DNA of 64,000 nt from Pantoea vagans (GCF_001506165.1 NZ_CP011427.1:2170001-2234000); one strand, 5' to 3'; numbered from the stretch's first letter, positions 38,678 through 49,273 are shown. Numbers and translations: made by a program. The notes: generated by a model not told the origin, from the sequence alone.

Positions 38678-39274
38678 ATGAACAAGACTGTGCAACGCAA
38701 CGAAACCCGTGAACATCTGCTCGCTACTGGCGAGCAGGTTTGCCTGCAACGCGGTTTTACCGGAATGGGCCTGAGCGAGATGCTGGCGCTGGCGGAAGTG
38801 CCGAAAGGATCGTTTTATCACTACTTCCGCTCAAAAGAAGCTTTCGGTGTCGCGCTGCTGGAGCGCTATTTCGTTAACTATCTGCAGCAGGTTGAGCAGC
38901 AACTGAATCAGCCCGGTATCCCCGCGCGTGAACGACTGCTCAATCACTTCCGCTATGGCGAAACCTTGTTCGTCGAACAGGGCCATATCGTCGGCTGCCT
39001 TGGCGTGAAGTTATCAGCAGAAGTGTGCGACCTCTCTGAGCCGATGCGTGATGCGCTGCAACATGGCGCAACCGCGATGATTGCGGCTTATGCGCGCTGT
39101 TTGACCGAAGTCGCAGCTGAACAGGCTCTACCTTTCGGGCAAACGCCGCAGCAACTGGCGCAACGTTGCTATTTGCTGTGGCTCGGTGCCAGTCTACAGA
39201 GCAAAATTTCCCGTGAGCCAGGCCCGATTAGCCTGGCACTCGAAACCATCGAACAGTGGCTAACTGGCTACTGA
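38678..39274 (+). CDS. nemR: TetR-family repressor NemR
   Basis: 198 residues (E. coli 199). N-terminal helix-turn-helix GFTGMGLSEMLALAEVPKGSFYHYFRSKEAF. The redox-sensing Cys aligned with E. coli Cys106 is in HIVGCLGVKLSAEVCDLSEPM. NemR senses electrophiles and reactive chlorine species and releases nemA and gloA. Operators are present both before nemR and before nemA. Confidence 0.95.
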   Translation: MNKTVQRNETREHLLATGEQVCLQRGFTGMGLSEMLALAEVPKGSFYHYFRSKEAFGVALLERYFVNYLQQVEQQLNQPGIPARERLLNHFRYGETLFVEQGHIVGCLGVKLSAEVCDLSEPMRDALQHGATAMIAAYARCLTEVAAEQALPFGQTPQQLAQRCYLLWLGASLQSKISREPGPISLALETIEQWLTGY

Positions 39275-39294
39275 TTTTTAAAAACCGTAGTTTC

Positions 39295-39309
39295 TAGACG
39301 ACCGGTCTA
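39295..39309. promoter_or_regulatory. Second NemR-like operator upstream of nemA
   Basis: TAGAC-GACC-GGTCTA, the nemR operator with one base missing from the left arm, 15 bp before the nemA ATG. It suggests separate repression of nemA in addition to read-through from nemR. Confidence 0.75.
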
Positions 39310-39324
39310 CTTACAGGAGTCATC

Positions 39325-40422
39325 ATGGCGAGTAAACAGCTGTTCTCCCCGCTTAAAGTAGGTGCGATTACCGTACCTAACCGCGTATTTATGGCCCCGC
39401 TGACGCGTCTGCGCAGCATTGAGCCGGGCGATATTCCGACCCCGCTGATGGCTGAGTACTACCAGCAGCGTGCCAGCGCCGGTTTAATCATCACCGAAGC
39501 CACGCAGATTTCTTTCCAGGCGAAAGGCTACGCAGGCGCACCAGGTCTGCATACGCAACAACAAATTGCCGCGTGGAAAGTGGTCAACGAGAGCATTCAT
39601 GCTGCCCATGGTCACAGTGCCGTTCAGCTGTGGCACACCGGACGTATTTCGCATAACAGCGTTCAACCAGAAGGCAAAGCACCGGTTGCCCCTTCCGCAC
39701 TGGCAGCCGGTACCCGCACCTCACTGCGCGCCGCAGATGGTAGCGTCTATCGTGAAGATACTTCCCTGCCGCGTGAACTGAGCGTGGCGGAAATTCAGCA
39801 GATCGTAAAAGACTTTGGCCAGGCTGCGTCCAACGCGCGTGAAGCCGACTTCGATTTGCTGGAGCTGCACTCTGCGCACGGTTATTTGATGCACCAGTTC
39901 CTGGCGCCAGGTTCTAACCAGCGCACCGATGAATATGGCGGTTCCATCGAGAAGCGTGGCCGTTTCGCCTTAGAAGTGGTCGATGCGGCAATTGCCAACT
40001 GGTCTGCCGATCGTATCGGTATTCGCGTGTCACCGATTGGCGCGTTCCAGAATCTGGAAAATGGCCCGGATGAAGAAGAAGCGGCGCTGTGGTATATCGC
40101 CGAACTGGGTAAACGCGGCCTCGCGTATTTGCACCTTTCTGAGCCAGACTGGGCCGGTGGTCAGCCCTACAGCGACGCCTTCCGTGAGAAAGTGCGCGCG
40201 ATCTTCCCAGGCGTGATCATTGGTGCCGGTGCGTATACCGTTGAGAAAGCGGATGACCTGATTGCTCGCGGCCTGATCGATGCCGTGGCCTTTGGTCGCG
40301 ACTTTATCGCTAACCCTGATTTGGTGGCTCGCCTGCAACAAGACGCCCCGCTGAATCCGCAGCGTCCGGAAAGTTTCTACGGTGGCGGCGCAGAAGGCTA
40401 CACTGATTATCCAACCCTGTAA
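39325..40422 (+). CDS. nemA: N-ethylmaleimide reductase NemA
   Basis: 365 residues. Old-yellow-enzyme fold: [26 protein letters not shown], substrate/FMN contacts [49 protein letters not shown] and [15 protein letters not shown]. It uses NADPH and FMN to reduce maleimides, nitro compounds and quinones. AGGAG is upstream. Confidence 0.97.
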   Translation: MASKQLFSPLKVGAITVPNRVFMAPLTRLRSIEPGDIPTPLMAEYYQQRASAGLIITEATQISFQAKGYAGAPGLHTQQQIAAWKVVNESIHAAHGHSAVQLWHTGRISHNSVQPEGKAPVAPSALAAGTRTSLRAADGSVYREDTSLPRELSVAEIQQIVKDFGQAASNAREADFDLLELHSAHGYLMHQFLAPGSNQRTDEYGGSIEKRGRFALEVVDAAIANWSADRIGIRVSPIGAFQNLENGPDEEEAALWYIAELGKRGLAYLHLSEPDWAGGQPYSDAFREKVRAIFPGVIIGAGAYTVEKADDLIARGLIDAVAFGRDFIANPDLVARLQQDAPLNPQRPESFYGGGAEGYTDYPTL

Positions 40423-40430
40423 GAATCAAG

Positions 40431-40453
40431 CTGCCGCACCGGATGTGCGGCAG
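40431..40453 (+). terminator. Terminator after nemA
   Basis: CTGCCGCAC-CGGAT-GTGCGGCAG followed by TGCTGTTTCTT; perfect 9-bp stem with a modest T-tract. Confidence 0.75.
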
Positions 40454-40531
40454 TGCTGTTTCTTCAGGGCGTTAACTGGCTATACTTGATAGTCTTTGTC
40501 ATTCCCTGATGACTTTTAAAAAGAGGATGTT

Positions 40532-40939
40532 ATGCGTTTACTTCACACCATGTTACGTGTTGGCGATCTGCAACGCTCAATCGATTTCTACACCCGCGTG
40601 CTGGGCATGCGCGTGCTGCGCCAGAGCGAAAACACCGAATACAAATACACCCTGGCATTTGTTGGCTACACCGAAGAGAGTGAAGGCGCGGTGATTGAGC
40701 TGACGTACAACTGGGGCGTGGATAAATACGATCTGGGCAATGCCTATGGTCATATTGCACTGGGCGTAGATAACGTGGCGGAAACCTGCGAGCGCATTCG
40801 CAGCGTGGGCGGTAACGTCACCCGTGAAGCGGGCCCGGTCAAAGGTGGCACCACCATTATTGCGTTTGTTGAAGATCCCGATGGCTACAAAATCGAGCTG
40901 ATCGAAAACAAACATGCCGGTCACGGCCTCGGTCACTAG
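40532..40939 (+). CDS. gloA: Lactoylglutathione lyase (glyoxalase I) GloA
   Basis: 135 residues, same as E. coli. Metal ligands correspond to His5 (LLHTMLRV), Glu56 (VIELTYNWG), His74 (YGHIALGV) and Glu122 (YKIELIE). It detoxifies methylglyoxal with glutathione. Separated from nemA by a terminator and 78 bp, so it probably has its own promoter in addition to nemRA. Confidence 0.97.
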   Translation: MRLLHTMLRVGDLQRSIDFYTRVLGMRVLRQSENTEYKYTLAFVGYTEESEGAVIELTYNWGVDKYDLGNAYGHIALGVDNVAETCERIRSVGGNVTREAGPVKGGTTIIAFVEDPDGYKIELIENKHAGHGLGH

Positions 40940-41047
40940 TCCCGTTTGTCAGCCTGCTAATTTGCGGGCTGACCTCCCTCTCCTGCTGCACCCCGCTGTA
41001 TTTTTTGCCATAATGCGCGCTGCCCCATTTCCAGCTATGAGATCCTG

Positions 41048-41716
41048 ATGTCTGATTCGAACGCCTTAAACGCTCTCCATCAACGTTTCCGTGGTTTTTA
41101 TCCTGTGGTAATTGATGTCGAAACCGCGGGTTTTAACGCACAAACCGATGCGCTGCTAGAGATTGCAGCCACCACGCTCAAGATGGATGAAGATGGCTGG
41201 TTACACCGTGATGAAACCCTGCATTTTCACGTGGAGCCGTTCGAAGGCGCGATTCTCAATCCGGCAGCACTGGCCTTTACCGGCATTGACCCGACCAATC
41301 CATTACGCGGTGCGGTGAGTGAATATGAAGCGCTGCATGCGATATTTAAAATGGTGCGTAAAGGCACCAAAGATCACGGCTGTAATCGTGCCATTATTGT
41401 GGCGCACAACGCCACTTTCGATCTCAACTTCGTGATGGCCGCTGCCGAGCGCGCCAGCCTGAAGCGCAATCCCTTCCATCCGTTTGCCACTTTTGATACG
41501 GCAGCGTTGAGTGGTTTAGTGTTGGGTCAGACCGTTCTGGCTAAAGCCTGTAAGGCTGCGGGGATGGATTTCGATAGCACACAGGCCCACTCCGCACTGT
41601 ACGACACCGAGCAAACAGCAACGCTGTTTTGTGAACTGGTGAATCGTTGGAAACGTTTGGGCGGCTGGCCGCTGGCGTTTAATGATGAGCAGCCAGAAGA
41701 CGACGCATCGGCCTGA
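41048..41716 (+). CDS. rnt: Ribonuclease T
   Basis: 222 residues. DEDDh exonuclease: [32 protein letters not shown] and [19 protein letters not shown]. It trims tRNA and rRNA 3' ends. E. coli has lhr directly downstream; here a terminator and grxD follow instead. Confidence 0.96.
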   Translation: MSDSNALNALHQRFRGFYPVVIDVETAGFNAQTDALLEIAATTLKMDEDGWLHRDETLHFHVEPFEGAILNPAALAFTGIDPTNPLRGAVSEYEALHAIFKMVRKGTKDHGCNRAIIVAHNATFDLNFVMAAAERASLKRNPFHPFATFDTAALSGLVLGQTVLAKACKAAGMDFDSTQAHSALYDTEQTATLFCELVNRWKRLGGWPLAFNDEQPEDDASA

Positions 41717-41727
41717 TCAGCAGCCAA

Positions 41728-41755
41728 AGAAAAGGCCGACATTTGTCGGCCTTTT
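41728..41755. terminator. Bidirectional terminator between rnt and grxD
   Basis: AAAAGGCCGACA-TT-TGTCGGCCTTTT, symmetric, between the convergent genes. Confidence 0.9.
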
Positions 41756-41758
41756 CAC

Positions 41759-42091
41759 TTATTCCGCTTCTTTATACTTCTCAGCGGTTTCTTTCAGCAG
41801 CGGCTGGAGTTCGCCACGCTGGAACATCTCGACGATGATGTCGCAACCGCCGACCAGCTCACCATCCACCCACAGCTGCGGGAAGGTTGGCCAGTTAGCG
41901 ATTTTTGGCAATTCGGCACGGATATCCGGGTTCTGCAGAATATCGACGTAGGCGAAGCGCTCACCACAGGCCGAGAGTGCCTGCACAGCTTGCGCAGAGA
42001 AACCGCAGCTAGGCAGTTTCGGGGAACCTTTCATGTACAGCAGGATTGGGTTTTCTGCGATCTGGCGCTGAATTTTTTCAACAGTACTCAT
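41759..42091 (-). CDS. grxD: Monothiol glutaredoxin GrxD
   Basis: 110 residues (E. coli 115). Active-site CGFS in PKLPSCGFSAQAVQ, glutathione contacts WPTFPQLWVDGELVGGCD. Carries a bridging 2Fe-2S cluster and hands it to apoproteins, a functional link to the suf operon further right. Confidence 0.96.
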   Translation of the reverse strand: MSTVEKIQRQIAENPILLYMKGSPKLPSCGFSAQAVQALSACGERFAYVDILQNPDIRAELPKIANWPTFPQLWVDGELVGGCDIIVEMFQRGELQPLLKETAEKYKEAE

Positions 42092-42459
42092 TATTGCCTT
42101 CCTTAAAGCATCACTTCGTGTTTGTTTATTGTAGCGACTTCAGGCCTGCACTGAAAACGGGATTTTGCGTTCGCGACCTGCGAATCGCCATGTTTGTTAA
42201 GTCCCGCCAACTTCAATAACAATTTCATATCATTAAAAGGCATGAACAAATTAATAATTAGCAATAGTTTCGCTGCGTTAACCAGCTGAAATTGCTCATT
42301 AAGGCGACAGAATAAGCCGTGTAACAGATTAATAGAAAAAGGCCTTACCTTTTGGAAAAAAAGTGGATTAGAATCACTTCGGCGCTGATCGTTGATCAGA
42401 TTTCTCTTACGTAGCCGCGGCCTGTTTTTTTATCAGACTGCTTAACCTGTAACCGGACT
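42092..42459. other. AT-rich intergenic region between divergent grxD and mepH
   Basis: 368 bp. No ORF with a credible start was seen. It should contain promoters for both genes. A small hairpin CTGATC-GTT-GATCAG precedes TTTCTC near 42386-42405. I see no recognisable sRNA. Confidence 0.5.
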
Positions 42460-43248
42460 ATGCGTTTACTGATTACGCTTATCATACTGGCTTTCGCCCA
42501 ACTGTTCGTTAATGTGGCCTCTGCTTCACCGCATGCGCCTGTTAACGCCAGTTTGCATAATGCTGAGAAAAAAAGCGCGCGCGAAGATGAGCGCCGCAAG
42601 CGACGTCCGGTGAAAACCACGGCTAAAAAGTCTCGCCTGTCTACTACGGTGCAAAAACTCAAGCTGAAGAAGCAAAGCAAGACAGAAACCGCGCTGCACA
42701 AAACCACCCGTAAGAAATCCCTGCTGAAATCGCCAGCAAAGAAATATGGCCATCAACGCTTAGCCAAAAAAACGCGTGAAGTCGATGATGAAGCGCTGGA
42801 GCTGACCGGCATTCGCATGAGCAAATCACACCGCCAGCGTTATCAAAAGGCGCGTGAAACAGCGATGACCAAATTGATGGGCCAGTTGGGCAAACCTTAT
42901 CAGTGGGGTGGCACCTCGCCGAATACAGGTTTCGACTGCAGTGGTCTGGTGTGGTACGCCTACAAAGATTTAGTCAAATACAAATTCCCGCGCACTGCGA
43001 ATGAGATGTATCACTTGCATGATGCCGCGCCGATTAAGCGTCAGATGCTCGAAAAAGGCGATTTAGTCTTCTTCCGTATTAATAATCGTGGCACTGCCGA
43101 TCACGTAGGTGTCTACCTTGGTAACGGTAAATTTATTCAGTCACCGCGGACCGGTAAAGACATTCAGATTAGTGCGTTGGGTGAGGATTACTGGGAGAAG
43201 CATTATGTTGGTGCACGCCGCATGATGACGCCGAAAACCATTCGTTAG
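42460..43248 (+). CDS. mepH: Peptidoglycan DD-endopeptidase MepH (NlpC/P60)
   Basis: 262 residues (E. coli 271). Signal peptide (LLITLIILAFAQLFVNVASA), then a Lys/Arg/Ser-rich linker (~25-110) and a C-terminal NlpC/P60 domain with catalytic Cys in GFDCSGLVWYAYKDL and His in TADHVGVYLGNGKFIQSPR. It cleaves cross-links to allow wall growth. Confidence 0.93.
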   Translation: MRLLITLIILAFAQLFVNVASASPHAPVNASLHNAEKKSAREDERRKRRPVKTTAKKSRLSTTVQKLKLKKQSKTETALHKTTRKKSLLKSPAKKYGHQRLAKKTREVDDEALELTGIRMSKSHRQRYQKARETAMTKLMGQLGKPYQWGGTSPNTGFDCSGLVWYAYKDLVKYKFPRTANEMYHLHDAAPIKRQMLEKGDLVFFRINNRGTADHVGVYLGNGKFIQSPRTGKDIQISALGEDYWEKHYVGARRMMTPKTIR

Positions 43249-43260
43249 TCGTTGCGCAAC

Positions 43261-43306
43261 GTATAAAAAAAGCCGGATGCTTTCACAGCACCGGCTTTTT
43301 TTATAC
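43261..43306. terminator. Bidirectional terminator between mepH and ynhF
   Basis: GTATAAAAAAAGCCGG and CCGGCTTTTTTTATAC are perfect 16-base complements, with an inner TGCT/AGCA extension. It ends mepH (plus) and, 9 bp away, ynhF (minus). Confidence 0.93.
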
Positions 43307-43314
43307 GCTTTTGT

Positions 43315-43404
43315 TTAATGCAGGATGGCCGTAAAGCTGAACGCAATAATCATTAACAGTGCGCCAACCGTGGTCATCAGGGCCAGCTTCAGATCTGTAC
43401 TCAT
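43315..43404 (-). CDS. ynhF: 29-residue membrane protein YnhF
   Basis: MSTDLKLALMTTVGALLMII followed by AFSFTAILH and TAA, 29 residues, the same length and opening (MSTDLK) as E. coli YnhF and ending in TA-hydrophobic-LH as it does. A strong AAGGAG sits five bases before the ATG. One membrane span (residues ~8-27). It lies between mepH and purR; E. coli also has ynhF near purR. Function unknown. Confidence 0.88.
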   Translation of the reverse strand: MSTDLKLALMTTVGALLMIIAFSFTAILH

Positions 43405-43617
43405 CACTACTCCTTAGTCACACTTTTATTAGGGTTAAAACAATTTTCGCACAGCGTCAGGCAAAAATCTCGTGTTATCCGCGCCAGCTTGCTAGAATCG
43501 CCGCCTTTCGTTGCGCAACCCATTTTGCGCATGCTGTATTTACAGCCTGCTGAAGCGATTTTTCCTGCCTGAACAGGCAGCGTTGACCCAAATTTTCGGG
43601 TGCAAAACCCTTCGCAG

Positions 43618-43633
43618 ACGCAAACGTTTAACA
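43618..43633. promoter_or_regulatory. PurR box (autoregulatory) upstream of purR
   Basis: ACGCAAACGTTTAACA carries the full ACGCAAACGTTT core. It lies 45 bp before the purR ATG, matching the known autorepression of purR. Confidence 0.8.
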
Positions 43634-43678
43634 ATATACTTATCAGTACGTTGCGATAAGCCGGGGAGTACCTTTTTC

Positions 43679-44704
43679 ATGGCCACAATTAAAGATGTAG
43701 CAAAACGCGCGGGTGTCTCCACCACCACGGTTTCGCATGTCATCAACAAAACGCGTTTTGTCGCAGAAGAGACGCGTAACGCCGTTTGGGAAGCAATTAA
43801 AGAATTGCACTATTCCCCCAGCGCCGTTGCGCGCAGTTTGAAGGTCAATCACACCAAGACATTGGGATTGCTGGCGACTTCAAGTGAAGCTCCCTACTTT
43901 GCTGAGATCATTGAAGCGGTTGAGAATCACTGCTTCGAGCGCGGCTACACATTAATCCTTGGCAATGCGCACAACGACCTGCAAAAGCAGCGTGCTTATC
44001 TCTCGATGATGGCGCAGAAGCGCGTCGATGGTCTGTTGGTCATGTGCTCCGAATACCCAGATGACCTGCTGCAAATGCTGGAGGAGAATCGCAATATCCC
44101 GATGGTGGTGATGGACTGGGGTGCTTCGCGCGGTGACTTTACCGATACCGTGCAGGACAATGCTTTCCATGGCGGTTATTTGGCTGGGCGCTATTTGATC
44201 GAACGTGGTCACCGCGATATTGGCGCGATCCCGGGACAACTTGAACGCAACACGGGCGGTGGACGCCACGCTGGCTTCTTGCAGGCAATGAATGAAGCCG
44301 GGGTCACGGTGCGGCCAGAGTGGATTGTGCAGGGTGATTTTGAACCCGATTCAGGCTATCAGGCGATGCAACAAATCTTGAATCAGAAACAGCGTCCAAC
44401 TGCCGTATTCTGTGGTGGCGATATCATGGCAATGGGTGCGATTTGCGCAGCCGATGAGATGGGCTTGCGCGTCCCGCAAGATATTTCCGTGATCGGGTAC
44501 GATAACGTGCGCAACGCGCGCTTTTTCACACCAGCGCTCACCACCGTGCACCAACCGAAGGCTGAGTTGGGTGAGAAAGCGCTCGAAATGTTGCTGGATC
44601 GCATCACCAGCAAGCGTGAAGAGCCACAAACGATTGAGGTTCAACCGACCTTGATTGAGCGCCGCTCCGTTGCCGATGGCCCATTCCGCGACTATCGCCG
44701 CTAA
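43679..44704 (+). CDS. purR: Purine repressor PurR
   Basis: 341 residues from the ATG at 43679, identical in length to E. coli. LacI family: [23 protein letters not shown], hinge [18 protein letters not shown], then the corepressor (hypoxanthine/guanine) domain. The in-frame extension upstream to 43511 covers the promoter and is rejected. Converges with punR with a 4-bp overlap of stop codons. Confidence 0.97.
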   Translation: MATIKDVAKRAGVSTTTVSHVINKTRFVAEETRNAVWEAIKELHYSPSAVARSLKVNHTKTLGLLATSSEAPYFAEIIEAVENHCFERGYTLILGNAHNDLQKQRAYLSMMAQKRVDGLLVMCSEYPDDLLQMLEENRNIPMVVMDWGASRGDFTDTVQDNAFHGGYLAGRYLIERGHRDIGAIPGQLERNTGGGRHAGFLQAMNEAGVTVRPEWIVQGDFEPDSGYQAMQQILNQKQRPTAVFCGGDIMAMGAICAADEMGLRVPQDISVIGYDNVRNARFFTPALTTVHQPKAELGEKALEMLLDRITSKREEPQTIEVQPTLIERRSVADGPFRDYRR

Positions 44705-45612
44705 CCTCGCGTTTCGCTGAGCCATTCGTGGTTCAGCGTCTCTGCATCACCCAGATAAGCCAGAAGCCAATCCAACGCGGGTGATGCTCGCTGCTCTGAC
44801 CAACTGACACAGCAAGGGCTGTCAGGAAACGGCTGCGGCAGTGGCAATTCCACCAGCGTGCCTTGATCCAACAGTGGCCGCGCTAAATGCCCTGGCACCA
44901 TGCCGACACACAATCCCGCCTGCAAACAATCCATTCCGGTTTCCCACTCCGGCACCACCAAACGCCGCTGATTGTCCAGGGTCCAGGTCATACGTCTGGG
45001 TAATGCGCGAGACGTATCTTCCAGCACCAGCGATGGCCAGGCACGCAATATTTCATCATTTAATTCTGTATTGTTGACCAACGGATGATCGGGACTGACA
45101 ACGCAACGCCAGTTTAAGGCCCCCATATCCTGAAAGGCGAAACGCCCGCCAACCGGAACCGCCTGCGTTGCGCCAATAGCGACATCAACACGCCCGTCGG
45201 CCAGCGCATCCCAGACACCGTTGAACACTTCGTAGCTGATAATCAGCTCCATATCCGGGAAATGACGGTAAAAATCTTTCACCAGTTGTCGGGTGCGCTG
45301 GGGTTTGACGATGCAGTCCACCGCGATGCTCAACTGTCCGCGCCAGCCGTTCGCCAACTGTTGGCACTGCCTGCGCGTTGCAAGCATTTTTTTGATAACA
45401 GATCGCCCTTCACGGACAAAGTGCTCTCCAGCTGGTGTTAAGACGACTTCACGATGCTGGCGTTCAAACAACGGAACCGCTAACCAGGTTTCCAGCTGCC
45501 TGACGGTATAGCTGACGGCAGAAGGCACACGATGCAACTCTTGCGCTGCCGCGCTGAAACTGCCGCTGCGCGCCACCGCATCTACTACTTCCAGTGCATA
45601 CTCAGACCACAT
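44701..45612 (-). CDS. punR: LysR-family regulator PunR (YdhB)
   Basis: 303 residues from ATG 45612 ([20 protein letters not shown]), the E. coli start. HTH residues [24 protein letters not shown], then an effector domain. In E. coli PunR activates the divergent punC transporter; the same arrangement is kept here with a 108-bp shared promoter region. Confidence 0.93.
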   Translation of the reverse strand: MWSEYALEVVDAVARSGSFSAAAQELHRVPSAVSYTVRQLETWLAVPLFERQHREVVLTPAGEHFVREGRSVIKKMLATRRQCQQLANGWRGQLSIAVDCIVKPQRTRQLVKDFYRHFPDMELIISYEVFNGVWDALADGRVDVAIGATQAVPVGGRFAFQDMGALNWRCVVSPDHPLVNNTELNDEILRAWPSLVLEDTSRALPRRMTWTLDNQRRLVVPEWETGMDCLQAGLCVGMVPGHLARPLLDQGTLVELPLPQPFPDSPCCVSWSEQRASPALDWLLAYLGDAETLNHEWLSETRG

Positions 45613-45720
45613 GTATTTGCCTTCAAAATTTTTAACAGCAGGTTGCAAATATTAGCGTTTCACAAACCGCAACGCACTCTTTTACACTCCCCGGCGTTCA
45701 ATCTGCCAATGAGAATCACT

Positions 45721-46923
45721 ATGTTGTCTTCAAAAGGATTTCTGCCCTACCTTGCCTTGCTGAGTATGCTCGGCTTTCTCGCCACGGATATGTATCTGCC
45801 CGCTTTTGGTGACATGCAACGCGATTTTGCCACGGCTCCGGGTACGATCAGCGCCAGCCTTAGCCTGTTTCTCGGTGGATTTGCCTGTGCGCAGGTGTTT
45901 TGGGGCCCCTTGTCGGATCGCTTTGGTCGTAAACCGATTCTGTTGGCAGGATTGACGCTTTTCGCCTTGGGCTGCCTTGGCATGTTGTGGGTAACAGACG
46001 TCAACCTGATGCTGGCATTGCGTTTCGTACAGGCTGTGGGCGTCTGTGCGGCGGCCGTGAGCTGGCAGGCACTGGTGGTGGATCGCTACCCGAAAGCACA
46101 AGCCAACAAAGTGTTTGCCACCATCATGCCTCTGGTCGCGCTTTCGCCAGCTTTAGCCCCATTGCTGGGTGCCTGGCTAATGGGACACTTCCATTGGCGC
46201 AGTATTTTTATCGCGCTCACAGCGATCACCGTTTTGCTGCTCATTGGCACCCTGCAACTGACTGCCCGCAAAAAGGGTCAGGCTGCAAAGGTTGCGCAAC
46301 CTGGCTGGCTCACGCTGCTGAAGACCCGCGTATACAGTGGCAACGTGCTGATTTACTCAGCCTGTTCTGCCAGTTTTTTCGCGTGGCTAACCGGTTCACC
46401 TTTTATTCTCGCCTCAGCAGGGTTAACACCCGCAGACATTGGCTTGAGCTATATCCCACAGACCATTGCTTTTCTGATTGGTGGCTTCGGCTGCCGCGCG
46501 CTGCTCAATCGTTATCAGGGTGCGCAGCTTCTTCCATGGCTGCTGGTGGTTTATAGCCTGAGCATCCTCAGTCTGTTTGTGGTCGCCATGCTGCCTGCGC
46601 CATCATTGGTGGCATTATTGTTGCCTTTCTGCGGCATGGCACTGGCGAATGGCGCGATTTACCCGATAGTGGTTGCCAGTGCTTTGGCCCCCTTCCCTCA
46701 GGCCACAGGTAAAGCGGCGGGTTTACAGAACCTGTTTCAACTCGGCCTGTGCTTTATTGCCAGCCTGCTGGTATCCGCCGGATTAGCACAAGCGCTGCAC
46801 AATACGACCCTGGTGATGGTGGCGACGGTCGTGCTGGCATGGGCTGGCTTTATCTGGCAGCGTTCGCCTTGCGCACAAAGTGATGTTGCTCACAACTCTC
46901 GTCCCTGCGAAGATAATCACTAA
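45721..46923 (+). CDS. punC: MFS purine (nucleoside) transporter PunC (YdhC)
   Basis: 400 residues from ATG 45721 (E. coli 403). Twelve-span Bcr/CflA-type MFS protein with [17 protein letters not shown] near the start and the loop motif [17 protein letters not shown]. coli PunC takes up purine nucleosides such as adenosine, under PunR control. The stop codon is part of an inverted repeat. Confidence 0.92.
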   Translation: MLSSKGFLPYLALLSMLGFLATDMYLPAFGDMQRDFATAPGTISASLSLFLGGFACAQVFWGPLSDRFGRKPILLAGLTLFALGCLGMLWVTDVNLMLALRFVQAVGVCAAAVSWQALVVDRYPKAQANKVFATIMPLVALSPALAPLLGAWLMGHFHWRSIFIALTAITVLLLIGTLQLTARKKGQAAKVAQPGWLTLLKTRVYSGNVLIYSACSASFFAWLTGSPFILASAGLTPADIGLSYIPQTIAFLIGGFGCRALLNRYQGAQLLPWLLVVYSLSILSLFVVAMLPAPSLVALLLPFCGMALANGAIYPIVVASALAPFPQATGKAAGLQNLFQLGLCFIASLLVSAGLAQALHNTTLVMVATVVLAWAGFIWQRSPCAQSDVAHNSRPCEDNH

Positions 46924-46951
46924 CGAAATAACTTTCGTTAGCATACTAACG
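46920..46951. repeat. Overlapping inverted repeats at the punC 3' end
   Basis: CTAACGAAA (46920-46928) pairs with TTTCGTTAG (46933-46941), and the CGTTAG of the latter can pair instead with CTAACG (46946-46951). The two hairpins exclude one another. No T-run follows, so a simple terminator is unlikely. Confidence 0.75.
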
Positions 46952-47232
46952 ATAACTCGTTGAATATTGCCCCACGTGAGCATATACTCGGTGGGTCAGC
47001 ATTTCCGTAACAAATCAATAACATAATTGTATTAATTTTAAGCGACTCTGTCGCTGGGATGGCGTCTGCACGATCTTCCTCTCCTGATTTGTGCCAGACA
47101 TTTCTATTCAGATTCATACCTCTGTAAAACGTCGGCTATGTGGCGCACGGATTTTCCGTGAGTTCTCTCACAGGCCTGGGGAAATTGACTATTATTTCCT
47201 CAGGTTCAAATCGGAAAGGTGATGGAGAAGCT
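46924..47232 (+). other. punC-cfa intergenic region
   Basis: 309 bp containing the overlapping inverted repeats and then the cfa promoter and leader. E. coli cfa has a distal sigma-70 and a proximal sigma-S promoter, with sRNA control of the long leader; I did not resolve these by eye. An in-frame extension of cfa to 47140 is not conserved. Confidence 0.5.
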
Positions 47233-48381
47233 ATGAGTTCATCGTGTATAGAAGAAGTGAGCCTTGAAGAAAACCACTGGTTTCGTATCGTCAGCGAATT
47301 ACTGGAACGCGCTGATGTTACCATCAATGGCACACGCCCCTGGGATATTCAGGTTAAGCACCCTGATTTTTTCAAACGTGTTTTGCAAGAAGGATCGTTG
47401 GGTTTAGGTGAGAGTTATATGGACGGCTGGTGGGATTGCGAACAGCTGGATGTATTTTTCCATCGCGTACTGAAACAACATCTGGACAAACAACTGCCTC
47501 ACCATTTCAAGGATACGTTGCGCATTGCTGCCGCGCGATTGACCAATTTACAGTCGAAAAAACGCGCATGGATTGTTGGTAAAGAACATTACGATCTGGG
47601 CAATGACCTTTTTTCGCTGATGCTCGATCCTTTCATGCAATATTCCTGCGGTTACTGGAAAGATGCGGAGACGCTTGAACAGGCGCAATACGCCAAATTA
47701 GATATGATTTGCCGCAAATTGCAGCTCGAACCGGGTATGACACTACTGGATATCGGTTGCGGATGGGGTGGACTGGCGGAGTTTGCCGCGCGTCACTATG
47801 GCGTGAAAGTTCATGGCGTCACCATTTCCGCTGAGCAGCAGAAACTGGCCCAGCAGCGCTGTGAAGGCCTGGATGTCACCATTCTGTTGCAAGACTACCG
47901 CGATTTGAATCTGCAATTTGACCGTATTGTTTCTGTTGGGATGTTCGAGCACGTGGGGCCGAAAAACTATGCCACTTATTTTGACGTCGCTGATCGCAAC
48001 CTCAAACCAGACGGCATATTTTTACTGCATACCATTGGTGCCATCACCACGGATATGAATGTCGATCCGTGGATTGATAAATACATTTTCCCGAATGGCT
48101 GCCTGCCTTCTGTGCGTCAAATTGCTGATGCCAGCGAGAAACATTTTATTATGGAAGACTGGCACAACTTTGGCGCTGACTATGACACCACGTTAATGGC
48201 CTGGTATGAACGTTTCCAGGCGGCCTGGCCGCAGCTGTCAGAGAAGTACGGCGACCGTTTCAAACGCATGTTCAGCTACTATCTCAACGCCTGCGCGGGT
48301 GCTTTCCGTGCGCGTGATATTCAGCTGTGGCAGGTGGTATTCAGTCGCGGGAAGGATGGCGGTTTGCGTGTAGCACGTTGA
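47233..48381 (+). CDS. cfa: Cyclopropane-fatty-acyl-phospholipid synthase Cfa
   Basis: 382 residues from ATG 47233 (MSSSCIEEVSLEENHWF), identical to E. coli in length and start; GGAG precedes. S-adenosylmethionine site LLDIGCGWGGLAEFAA, substrate/bicarbonate region EHYDLGNDLFSLMLDP and ACGAFRARDIQLWQ-like C-terminus. It methylenates unsaturated phospholipids in stationary phase and acid stress. Confidence 0.97.
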   Translation: MSSSCIEEVSLEENHWFRIVSELLERADVTINGTRPWDIQVKHPDFFKRVLQEGSLGLGESYMDGWWDCEQLDVFFHRVLKQHLDKQLPHHFKDTLRIAAARLTNLQSKKRAWIVGKEHYDLGNDLFSLMLDPFMQYSCGYWKDAETLEQAQYAKLDMICRKLQLEPGMTLLDIGCGWGGLAEFAARHYGVKVHGVTISAEQQKLAQQRCEGLDVTILLQDYRDLNLQFDRIVSVGMFEHVGPKNYATYFDVADRNLKPDGIFLLHTIGAITTDMNVDPWIDKYIFPNGCLPSVRQIADASEKHFIMEDWHNFGADYDTTLMAWYERFQAAWPQLSEKYGDRFKRMFSYYLNACAGAFRARDIQLWQVVFSRGKDGGLRVAR

Positions 48382-48394
48382 TTGTGCGTGAAGC

Positions 48395-48425
48395 AAAAAA
48401 CAAAGGCGCCGCGGGCGCCTTTTTT
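48395..48425. terminator. Bidirectional terminator between cfa and ribE
   Basis: AAAGGCGCC-GCG-GGCGCCTTTTTT with an upstream A-run (AAAAAA) that serves the convergent ribE. Confidence 0.92.
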
Positions 48426-48430
48426 CTCTC

Positions 48431-49075
48431 TTATTCCGCGTCGTCGAGGTGAGCTAACGCTGCTGCTTCACGTTGCGCCAATACGCGCTCAACGGTTTCG
48501 ACAATCGCCTGCGTGTGCGGGTCGATCTCAATGTTGACCTTATGCCCCAGCTTTTTGGCTCCCAACGTGGTGCGTTCCAGCGTTTCCGGAATCAGGTGCA
48601 CGCAGAATTTGCTTTTCGTCACATCCCCAACCGTAAGGCTGATGCCGTCGATGCCCACAAAGCCTTTATGCAGGATATATTTCATTTGCGACGCATCCTG
48701 CAATTTAAACCACACTTCACGGTTGTTTTCTGACTGGATAATTTTGCAAATTTCAGCCGTGGTCATAATATGGCCGGACATTAAGTGACCGCCAATTTCA
48801 TCGCTGAACTTCGCCGCACGCTCAATATTCACGACATCGCCAACCTGTAATTCACCCAGGTTAGTAATGCGCAATGTCTCTTTGATCAAATCGAAACTGA
48901 CGCGATCGCCCTCAATCGCCGTCACGGTCAGGCAGCAACCGTTATGCGCAACCGATGCGCCCAGTGCCAGACCGGGCAACAACTCTTCCGGCAAACGCAC
49001 AATATGGGTACGAAACAACTCTTTTTCTTCAACGGCGATAATTTCGGCCGTGCCCTGCACAATCCCAGTAAACAT
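48431..49075 (-). CDS. ribE: Riboflavin synthase alpha chain
   Basis: 214 residues (E. coli 213; older name ribC). Two homologous lumazine-binding barrels: [14 protein letters not shown] with [15 protein letters not shown], and [11 protein letters not shown] with [14 protein letters not shown]. It dismutates two lumazines into riboflavin. Divergent from mdtK. Confidence 0.96.
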   Translation of the reverse strand: MFTGIVQGTAEIIAVEEKELFRTHIVRLPEELLPGLALGASVAHNGCCLTVTAIEGDRVSFDLIKETLRITNLGELQVGDVVNIERAAKFSDEIGGHLMSGHIMTTAEICKIIQSENNREVWFKLQDASQMKYILHKGFVGIDGISLTVGDVTKSKFCVHLIPETLERTTLGAKKLGHKVNIEIDPHTQAIVETVERVLAQREAAALAHLDDAE

Positions 49076-49273
49076 AATCTCAGCCTTGGTGAAGTTTGCC
49101 GTAGTTTATCACAGCTTGGCCTGCGGCGTTTAATTTGCCGGAGTTCAAACTTTACACAAATAACTTAACAAAATGCGATCAAAGTTTGGTGGAACAGAGT
49201 GCTCCCGTTACACTATGCCGCGCATTCTCTGGGGATTTCACCCCACTCTCTTGATAATTTAAGCAGGTGTTAC

